A stretch of DNA of 64,000 bases. It comes from Hyposmocoma kahamanoa (taxonomy: Eukaryota > Arthropoda > Insecta > Lepidoptera > Cosmopterigidae). Shown piece by piece: positions 1 through 11,500 of this stretch. Made by a program: the position numbers and the translations under genes. The notes under the pieces were generated by a model that searched no databases, had not been told where the DNA came from, and worked only from the letters and a program-made list of their open reading frames with translations. Position 1 is the first letter of the stretch, and the number at the start of each line of letters is the position of its first letter. Where the stretch lies: assembly GCF_003589595.1 (NCBI RefSeq), contig NW_020653855.1:7354424-7418423 (forward strand), written 5' to 3'.

Positions 1-61
1 TACATAGTAAGCCCCTAGAATAATGTACGAATATCCCCTGAAAGTACTTGTTATGTTACAG

Positions 62-3000
62 ATCCCGCTACCACGTGTTCGTAGCAGCTGCATTGATGGA
101 ATACTACTGTTCCAAAGACAAGAATATTGCATTCCGCATCTTTGAACTCGGATTGAAAAAGTTCTCGCACATACCCGAATATGTGTTGTGTTATATTGAC
201 TATTTGTCACATTTGAATGGTAAGTTAATTTTATAGTTCGTCATAAACAGAATCGCAATTTTAGTTGTATCCTAAAAATAGCTGTTTCATATAAAATGTC
301 TATCTATTCGTAACAATCAGAGACGGACAAACGCCCGGGTTTTAACCCCGCTCTGTGTTAACGCCGGGCTGAAATCGTGTTAAAACCCATTAATGCCCAA
401 AATCGAATATTTGTTGCAAATCGAGTTTTGTTTAAATTGAATGATATTGTGGCAGATCGCGAACTGTATTTGACAAAGAACTTAAATCTAATTAGTACCT
501 AATCTAACACTATAACTAAATATTGTAATAATTACGTAACTTAAACTGTAGTAGTCTGTCTTTTTTGAAGACTTAGGGTCGTATTCCAGAACTCTACTCA
601 ATGCTCAAGTGAGGACTTGAGTATGATTTCAAGCACTGGAAATATGACCCTAATGGCAAGGACTTGAGTATGATTTCTAGTGCTTGAAATCATACTCAAG
701 TCCTGACTTGAGCACTGAGTAAAATGACTGTTCATTGCGCAAAAGTGTTGCCCACTTGCGAGCAGCTAAATAGTGGTCACGCGTATTAAATAAATTGCTA
801 AACTTGTTTCATTTGAATCATTCTCTACTCATTATTCATCCAATTACTGAGCACAAGTTCATTTTTTACTTTAATTATTTGTATGAACGTAGTGTATGTA
901 TGTATGAATACACTGTATTTAGAACTATGTTTATGAAAAATGCAAAGAGGAGACATATTGTAAAGTTCTTCATTTTAATTCAATATAGATAATGAAATCC
1001 GGCTATTCTTATTAAAACGTATATGAATAAAAATTTATCTCGATACTAGTAGGTCAACTGTCAAAACAAGAATAAAGAAGGCTATTGCCATCGCAATTAG
1101 TAATCATTAGAACATCGTAACATTCACATGTCAGTCATTTTTGGCAAAATTTTATCTTCTTTCGCAATCTATCGATAAAACTATCGACAACAGCTACATA
1201 ACTATTTAAAATTTTATGAAACTGGCAACCCTACAAATGTCGTTTTACTCCGTCTTCAAAAAAGACAGACTATATATTTTCATACATATAAATACTTTAT
1301 TTACATCTAACAAATAAAATAATAATTATTGATTAATTAATAATTAATACAAAGATCGAACACCCAGAAGAAATTCTTTCGATAATTACAACAAACTAGT
1401 GGAGTAATTTCACATAAAAAAAATTTAATATCAATTCAATAAGCGACATCTCTAACCGGAGCTGGTAGCTGTAAAGGTATCTAACTGGATGACGAAATAC
1501 TTTCATAGATTTCTCATAGATGGCGTTACGGCTAAAAAGTCAACCAAATACAAAGACACGACAACAAGCACATAGGAAAATTCGTGAGGTCCGCTGGTTC
1601 GTTCCGTGGCTTAGTTGGTATAGCGTGTGCCACGGTATGCTGCTGGAAGACGTCGGTTCGAATCCAGCGGGATCGAAGGAATTTTTTCTGAGTGTTCGAT
1701 CTTTGTATTAATAATTCTAACAATAATTAAAATTAAAACTAAAGTGTCTATAAAAAATATTAACGTAAATTTCAACTTACCTCTCGATTAAAGTTAACCC
1801 ACGCTATTGTTTAGCGTGAGCCGGCCGGATACAATGCATTCCTGCGCACCGGCAGCCAGTCGATCATAAGGTCTTCGAAGTGAAACCCGTGTCGCCGCTT
1901 GCTTGCCTTTATACCTATCGACTCGCGCTAATTTCGCTGTATTTACCTAATAGTGCCCTAAACGTGTAATCTATTGCTCGACTGTTACTTGGCGTATTAC
2001 AAAATGTTTACTGTTTTCTAATTCGATCAATTTGCACCGATTCACACGAAAATCGCATTAAAATAAATCGATACATCACTCGTTAGATCGTATACGTGCA
2101 TTTGAATCGATCTTCATAAAAATGGAATCCTAATATACATCTTTACTAGTGAGAATCCACAGGATTGCAAGGTGGGTATTGTGTGGAGCTGCGTCTATTT
2201 CGTCTAAAAGATTTTTTGAAATTATACCAATTTCTGATTTGCCGTTTCTGCCTACGATTTTGGGGAGGAACGGGTTGAAACCTTTGCGGGGTTTTGGGTA
2301 ACAACCCGGTTGATTGGGTAAAACCCACCGCCCATCTCTGATTACAATGGAATTTCTGATGAATTTATCGCAATTTAAGGGTTCCCATTAGCAAGAAAAA
2401 TTACAAATCATAAATCGAAATCTTACAAAAAACTACAGTACTTCTATTTTCGCAATGTCACTCGGCAAGCTTCGGGTTTCGTCAGTCGTCGAGTTTTATT
2501 CAGTTGCCCTTTGCCTTTGGTACAGACCGGACGGTTTTACTCGACTTGAAAATATATAGAGTTTTTTTTATTATATACAATGGGTCGAAAGCCGCTAAAT
2601 TCACAGGTATTATTCCAGCGATGTCGAACATACTAACATAGATATGTCAGATAAAGAAATGCGTTCAGACACGGACTGAATTGCAATTATTAATAACCGG
2701 AAAAATGTTCATTTTTAGTTATATGAAAGAAGCACACTTTTTTTACTTTACATTTTTGTTAACTTGCTTATTATTATGGAGTAAATGTTATTAAGAATAG
2801 GGACATAGTTCTACAGCCTATATAGTTCACACGGAGATCAAAACAAAACAACAATAAAGTAACTGCCTCCGTGGCCGAACGATTACCATGCCGGACTGCC
2901 AACGCAGAGGTCCCAGGTTCGATTTTTCGGGCCGGGAGAAATATTTGTAAGGCGTACATTATTTCTCTCGTGAGTTTGGATGTAATTTGTGGTTGTCTGT

Positions 3001-5560
3001 GTGTGTGTCCATGGCACCCGCGACACAGGGTTTCCCTAATGCGGGGCTATGTTGAGTGTGTGCTTTTTTATTATTATAACTACGTTGTTCAAAATTCAAA
3101 TTATTATAGATTTTAAATCTAATAATTAATGGGCATGGAAATTAATATTCGTGTGCATTCGGAAATCCGATTATTGCCGAGGGACATTGAGAAAATATAA
3201 GCACTGTACTGATCCAAGTGGACTAAGGTGACCCACGGGAAGTAATAGTTGCCCGTGGTCCAAGAAGTGAGTATATTCACAAGAAAAAATGAACATCATA
3301 TTCAATTTATTGTTTCCAGAGGATAACAACACACGGGTGTTATTCGAGCGCGTTCTCTCATCTGGAAGCCTTTCCCCAGAAAGCTCTGTGGACATATGGA
3401 ATAGGTTTCTTGAGTTCGAATCAAATATTGGCGACCTGCTCAGTATTGTAAAGGTGGAGAAGCGCAGACAGGCTGTACTGGAAAAGGTAATGCTCTAATC
3501 ATGTGTATAGCGTTTTTATTTTTATTCACAACACCCGAATTGAACGTCAAACTGTCGTATTCGAAACCGAACCAAAATGACGTCACACTCGTATAATTAC
3601 TCGAACTTCTCGAGCGACAAAGGCTACAAACGTTATATGAAAGTTACCGAACGTCCTATTGTTTACAAAGCAAGAATGAATATGGAAATCTGTTATTATT
3701 TTAAATGAAGTCTGGATTTTGTTCAATTTTATTAATTTATTTTAATGCAAGACTAATGCATTCGTATATTTTAGTCCTTTAAAATCATTGACTTACAATT
3801 ATATGGACGTCGGGTCCGCGCTAAAAAGTGTCCGAACTTATAGGGCGTTAAAATCGTATACAGAGCGTCATTCACGCTTTAGTCTTCGTTTGTTCGACTG
3901 ACAGCGAAGCAAGCAAAATTAGACAGTACTGCGATGACATTACAATTTAAATTCAACGTTTTAGCTTTTTCATTTTACATGTCACTACGTTTAAATAGGT
4001 TGACTTGGGACATTTTTGTCGTGGTTTTTGTATTAGACCCGTTGTCCATTTATTTGTAAGTCAATGTTTAAAATCTTAAAAATGTATATGAAAGAATTTT
4101 CATTTTTCTTATAATCTATTTCTCCGACTAATTCCGTAAACGCTGTTGGCTAACGATGTCGTATCGGAATCCGACTCGAACGTCTGAATAGCTCGGAAAG
4201 CGCTTTTTGATTCGAGAATTATATCCAATCGAACGATTCGGTTAAAATATCGAAGAGTTCTGAATCGGGGACCTAGTCTGCCACGCAGAGGTTCCAGGTT
4301 CCATTCCCTGGCCGGGAGAAATATTTGTATGGCTTACATTTATTTCTCTCGTGAGTTTGGGTGTAATTTGTGGTTGTCTATGTGTGTGTCCATGGCACCC
4401 GCGACACCGAGTTTCCCTTGGGTTTGAGTTAAAACAAACAACTGAAATGACCAATCATCATAGAGTGACGTAATTGCTGAAATATGAGACAAAAAAAACT
4501 GGTCCAAGGGGCGTCTATAATTTGGAGCGACTTCTTTTTAAAAAGGAAAAATATATTTTTTACTTAATTTTGTTCGTCTTACTTTCAAATTTAATATAAA
4601 TCATTCATGTCATACTATCGTTTTATTCGTCACCAGATCAAAGAATTCGAGGGCAAAGAAACGGCCCAATTGGTCGACAGATACAAGTTTCTGGACTTGT
4701 ATCCTTGCAGCATTGCAGAGTTGAAATCTATTGGATACACAGAGGTAAAATAGCGTACTGAATTTATTGAGTATACAAAACAGAATACAAGGAATATTAT
4801 AGGATACAAATAATATTGCGGCGTGGAAGAAGATATAGTGACAAAGATAGAGAAAGGAATGCTTAGATGGTTCGGACATGTAGAGAGAATGAATGACAGA
4901 AGAGTGACGAAACAGATTTATAAGGCGTGTGAGAGCGGGCAAGTTGGTATGGGCCGACCAAGGAGAACTTATCATGACCAAATTGAGCCCATCCTAAAGA
5001 AGGGCCAGGTCAAGAGTACCCTTATCCGACGAGCGTGTATGAAAGCATTGATGCGTGTTGATGAGGCGAAAGATGTGTGTCAGGACCGTAGCAGGTGGAA
5101 GACTGTTGTCTCTGCCTACCCCGATGGGAAAAAGGCGTGAAGTATAATAATAATAATAATAATAATTCATTTTTTTTTAATTGAATTTATTTGTGAAAAC
5201 ACAGGTTAGATATGCAAGTTGACATGTACAAAATGAGTAGGTATAGTTTCACTGTGTCCGGTCAAACATTTGGCATACAAACATACTGAAAGTATATTTG
5301 GTATATGAATATTATAGTACAAACACAATTACCGGTATTGACAATATAAAAATGAAAAGAAGAAAATGTATTTAAAGTATTACATATGTTTGTAATATCG
5401 TTAGTATTCAAGAATGTCAGATCAATTATTAATGTCCAAAATAGTGAATATAATAAAAACAAATTAATTCATTCCAACAATTAAATTACAAAAGTCAAGC
5501 GGCTTTGTCAGGTGAAAAATATTAAGTTATAGTGTCATTTAAGAAGTTGTCAGTTGTCAT

Positions 5561-5592
<32 letters not shown>

Positions 5593-8500
5593 CAAATAAT
5601 ACTAAAAAGAAGTATGCAAAAAATATAATAAGTTTCTGTATGTAAAAGTAACTGCCAGTGCAAACTGGCGGATGCATTTATTTCTTCTCTCCTGACATAA
5701 TGATGCCTTAGTTTGAAAAACTCGTCTCTTAGAAAGAGTGATTATTCAAAGGTGGCAACATTTTCTATTTATTTTAAATTTCTTATCAATTTGGGTGCAT
5801 TACTTTAAGAATATGTAAACGCCAGTGTGTTAATATGAAGGGAATGCGATGTGAAATCAACCTACAAAATTTGTATATACAATCCATTATTTTTTAATTT
5901 CAGTAACTTTGTGCTTTAAGATACGAGTTTGAGAAAGCAGGGCGACGTATTACACCATTATCATCATGCTACTTAACAAACATTGTGTGTTAAAAAAAAT
6001 ATTTACAGGTGGCCTCCATGTCCAACAAATCGTGGGCTCTGGGAGGACCCTTGGCGAACGTATCGCCTGAGCTGGCCGCTGTTATCTTGGGACAGAAGTA
6101 AGTCCACACTCACAGCTCATTCATGCCCTATTTACATTCTTATACAAGATGACATTATTTTAAGGTGCCTACAGATTTGATCGACATTGTCGATCGAGAA
6201 ATGTCGATTGGGTGCTTACAGAGATGCGGCTCGTTACGTAATAAATAAATAACGCACATACTCAATATAGCCCCGCACTAGGGAAACCCTGTGTCGCGGG
6301 TGCCATGGACACACACATAGACAACCACAAATTACACCCAAACTCACGAGAGAAATAATTGTAGGCCATACAACTATTTCTCCCGGCCCGGGAATCGAAC
6401 CTGGAACCTCTGCGTGGCAGTCCGGCATGGTAACCGTTCGGCCACGGAGGAGCAATGCGTTGTGTTGTTGATATAATTTTTATGAAACCTACATTTCGCG
6501 TTGTTAAGTGTTTTTGTGTTTTCTGTACAAGTTGTGTTAAGTGATAAGCTGATAAGAACTTACGAAAACGAATGCAACTAACTAGTGCTTGAGACTGTGT
6601 TAACATGGTTTTGTGTTAGGGCTAACTTCGTTGAAATGCCTGTAATGCATTTCGACTTTACGGGATTGGTGTTTAGAGTTCTATTCTCAACGTGGTGTGG
6701 GAAAACACGCGTTCGAAAGTGCGAACGGCAGCCATATATCGATCCTTATTAACTCTTAATTGTCAAGTTTCAAGACATGGCCCCATAGAAGAAAATACTA
6801 GTAACGATGGGAAGAATACGTCTAAGAATACATTTTCGTTAAGCGTCTTTTTCACCCTGTATATATAGTGTGAAGTACAGTGCATGTACGTGCAGCTTTA
6901 CAAGTAAAAATGCGGCAAAGTTTCTGTCTTTAAACATCATATCGACATTAACGATGGACTATGTCGAGGAAATCTGTAGGCGCCTTTACGATATTTTGGG
7001 GGGTAGATTTACTCGTTAATGCAAAGTACTTTTACAATGGCAACCCTTGTTTATAGATAAATCGACCCCTCCTACGTAAAGTGTCGTATGTTGAAATTGC
7101 CAAGTTCACAGAGGAGCGTTTTAAAGTTTTGAATTCACTGAAATGAGTATAATTATAAAATAAATTGTAGTGGTTCATCTAACCGATATCTAGGATTTTA
7201 TAATACTCTATGTGAGTAACGAGCTTTGCCGAATAAAACTGAGAAATGCTAAATTCACGTGTTATACTCATTCCTGTGAATTCAGAACTTTAAAACGCTC
7301 TTTTGTAAACTTGGCAATTTCGACATACGATACTTTACGTAGGAGGGGTCGAAATTGCAAAATAAAAAACAGCTGTGCCATACTCGACAAGTTAAAGCTG
7401 GTATTCTCAAATGAAACTATTTATTTCAGACAAATGTAGTCCATAATACTATAAATGCAGAGTTATTTATTTCATAATCTCAGAGTACTAAAAAAACCGA
7501 CGTCAAAAGTACGTGGAATTACGTCTATTTGCTAAGTTTTATTGAAATATCCTTAAAGTCGCCAATATACAGGACTTGACAGTGAAGATAATAAAAATCG
7601 GTTCTCACTTCTCAAAGAATATTGAGAGAAAAACGCCTTGAGTTGGAGAAATAGCAAAATCAACCATTAAAATAATTGCTCCTTAAGAAAGTTTAGGCGC
7701 TATATATAAAAATGAATTTTCATGCGTGAACAGCCACCCTTAGAGGTGGATGATTTCCTTAAAAAATGGGACTACTATGGAAGTACCCCCTTTCCAACAA
7801 AAAAAGAATCATGAAAATCGGTTCACAAATACCGGAGTTATCGCATTGTATGTATGTTATACAAAAAAAAAACATTCAGTTGAATTGAAAATGTCCTCCT
7901 TTCCATATAGTGTTAGTAACAAAATACTGATTAATGATTCTAAGCAATAGAGCTCATTGTGAAAGAGTTCGTCCTGGGATGTACTGCCACCTTACCTATT
8001 TCTGAGCCAAGCAGTAATGTTAGCATTACTGTGTTCCGGTTTTGAAGGTTAAGGTGCTGGTGAAATTAGTGGCACATGGGACTTGTCAAGAGTGGCACTG
8101 CAACTGTTATGGACATGCGCGTAGCTTGCCATCAATCGCACGACGTGTTCGTCCCGTCAATTGATATTATAAAAAAACTTACAAACTATTTTAATATAAA
8201 TCCTCTAAACATTGATGTGTACCCGTACCCATTGATTATGGGCCCATTGGTCCTCTCGGCCACTGTACAAAAAGGCCATTGACGCTGCCCCGCACTCTGT
8301 GTATTAGGGACGCTACCCGCTTCCGCAAAATGGCACTAAACATTCCCGAAGCGATACAGAAGCTCGGCAACTGCAACTGCATTTTGAAAGCGTTATTATA
8401 CTGGACGCACAGGGGCCCGACTACACTTGTAAAAAGATTGGTTATAACTTATAATCAATGAACAAAAATAAAACATTAAATGTAATCGACTTTTTCTACC

Positions 8501-11500
8501 GAGTGTAGAACAATCAACTACTCCTGAGAGTAGCGGTGTTTGTATTATTTATTTTAATTATTTTATAAGGAGGGATAGTGAGAATATTAACTGTTCCCAA
8601 ATCACGACTATCTGTCGTGACTGTGTCGTGAACGTTTATTAGACTGTCGTGTCTAGCTGTTTTCATGACAGAATCCTTTGAAGGTGCGATTATCTGTCGT
8701 TACATTTTTATTTATTGTCGGATGACTGTCGTTCTAGCTCTTTCTATTGTCACGACAGTCTGTCGTCGTAACGTCAAAAAATCGAGTTGTACTATATGTG
8801 AACAACGTCATTTAAATGACCCTTAAAAAAAAAAAATCAAAAATCGAACCCGGGACTGAAGTGTCTATAAAGATATAGAGACTGACAATACGCAATATCT
8901 ACAATAGTATCTTCTATTTTGATCCATAGGGACCACGACCCTAACAAGGACATATTACGCCCGGACACGAACCAAATGATCCCTTATAAGCCAAAATCTA
9001 ATCCTCTGCCCGGTGAACACCCCATTCCTGGTAAGTACAGTCAGTTAATGAGATATGTTTAAGTAAGGCAACAGGCAATCGGATTATAATTCGAAAAACA
9101 AATGTTATTTTTATATGAAAGTAAAATTTGATGAATTATTGAAAGTCATATGGAACAAAAGTTGTTGTTTACGATGTTAGTAATATAGTCTTACGAGGTT
9201 GTTAGTATTTTATAATAGTTTGTCCCTTTTAGCCGGAATGACATACGATCTTTCCGAACCTTTTTTCGTTTAGAGGAAAAAATGAGAGGTTACTTTTTGG
9301 TTGAGCCCCGTCGCGGACACAAGTGGCGAGATGTAAAGGTCGTGCTGTCATTCCGGCGCAGAGTAAGTTAACCGTGAAGCGGTGTATGACAATAAATTGT
9401 TAGACCGCGCCAAGTGCCATTAGATCGGATCAATAATATTGTATTAAATAAAAAGATTGTTATAAATTAATCGAAATGCGGTCGAGAAAAGTTCAGAAAT
9501 AGGGGAACAATAATGACGTCCGATCTGTCACTTTCCTAACCCAACTGCGGGACTGCAAATAATTAAATGCTGTAACGTACGTTACATAACCCTGTTTAGA
9601 TAAACATATTGGATAAAAATAATGGATATTATAGCTAATTTCTAAAAAGTTGTTCGATTCCCTATTGTACAGCGCCTCCAGGCAGTCAAAGGAAAAACTA
9701 GTCATGCAATACTTTAGTAGTTCCTAGCGACGTCGACACTGTAATAACTTATAATAGATTGATTAAATGTACGTGCAATATCTGCATGAAGAAGTGCTAG
9801 CCTAATGGTTTGATCAACAGCCTCTCAAGCCGAGGGCGTAGCTTCGAATCCGGGCTTTATATGCAAAATTTGATTTTAAATTTACCATGAGCTTTTCAGT
9901 AAAGGAACCATCGTGAAGTTCCCAATCCGCATTTGGGCCCACGTGTGAAGCCCTCCTATTGTGCCAGGCCAGCAGTGGGACTATGATATAGGCTAACTAT
10001 TATTATTTATCTGCATGTAAAATGTAATCCTAGGCGGCACGTTCCCCGTGCCCCCCGCTGCGGCCCACCTGTGCACCCTGATGCCGCCTCCGTCGAGCTA
10101 CCGGGGGCCCTTCGTGGCCGTCGACAGGCTCATGCAGCTCTTCAACCGCATCTCGCTGCCCGATAAACGTACGTATGCTCAACAAACTATATTCTTTTTA
10201 GATTGTCCGTGTGAGTCGGTTTTTTTTGAAGACGGAGTGAAATGACATTTGTAGGGTTGCCAGTTTTCATAAAATTTGAAATAGTTACGATAGTTTTATC
10301 GATAGATTGTGAAAGAAGATACAATTTTGCCAAAAATGACTGAATTGTGAACGTTACGTCGTTTTCTATTGATTACTATTTGTTTTATTTTATTTTTTAT
10401 TCTTCTTTTATTTTTTTTTATTTTATTAAAAATTTCAAATAGTACTTTTTCCGGAAAAAAATCCGAAAAATTAGAAAAATTGGAAAATTATTATTATGAA
10501 TGCTCATATTATGTTCTACGTATAGAACTATTTTTTGAAGGTTTATTTAGCGTGAATTATGAAATAAACGTGTATATCTAAAAGCCATATAACAGAAAAA
10601 CGAGATTTATAATTATTTCACAACAGCGAAAAAACCTCCAACAACCACATTATTTGTTATTGGCTCCATCATTTTCTTTCAGTAACTTCAACTTTTGACA
10701 GATGTCAACGTCAAATGTGGAAAAATATTGTAAAAATATCCAGAAAAGTATGATTTGAATAAAAATTGCAATTTTTCCATGACCCAACATACGTCCGTGA
10801 TTTATAACGTGATTCCGACTGTATGTGGCCGGTCTTACAGATGTGTGTTCGTGTGTAAACTGACAGTTAATTTGACGTGTTTGACAGCACCACCGCCGAC
10901 ACAAGAGAACGGCTGCGACACCAAGCTGTTCGATTTGGCTCGCTCCGTGCATTGGATCGTCGATGACGACGGCATTACTACCATATCTAATAAGGTACGT
11001 AACACAGTAGGAATGTAACTTGTTGGGCGAAAGCTAAGAGCAATAACCTATGGTATACGAGGTACCACAAAGAGTTGAAAGTTTACACTGTCATAGATAA
11101 AATTATTAGAACCTGTATAATATATACAGTAGAAAAAGAATTGTAAGCTAAAATAACACTGCTAAGACCTTTAGGAGATTATTCCTATCAAGGAAACACT
11201 AATCAAGTCTTAAGAGAGAGCATACCAAAAAAGTTTTGACGTTGGCTCCGCCCAAATTTGTGAAACAAATATATGCCTGAAGTTCGCGTGACATGCGACA
11301 GGAGATGTTGAATTTTGCGCATTAAAAGTACCAAATTCGTTTCAGCGGAATAACTCTAAAACTAAAGGGATTAAAAAAATCCCTAGTGACAGTTCTCGAT
11401 CATGCATAAATATAATTAATTATCTAATTTTTGTCCTAATAACCTGTAGCATTTCGAGGATAAATCGAAAAGATGTGAAAATTAGAGGTCATTTCGTGAT

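Noticed and set aside
1605..1680. Functional tRNA gene
   Set aside because: A and B boxes are present, but the acceptor arms do not pair and the segment recurs with the same flanks elsewhere, so it is a SINE-like repeat.
6262..6606. 114-codon ORF on the minus strand
   Set aside because: It is the translation of a SINE; the same peptide words ([21 protein letters not shown]) appear in other SINE copies.
8578..8800. CRISPR-like array from the repeated GTCGT words
   Set aside because: The spacing is irregular, repeats occur in both orientations, and the segment is dispersed through a eukaryotic genome; it is a MITE.
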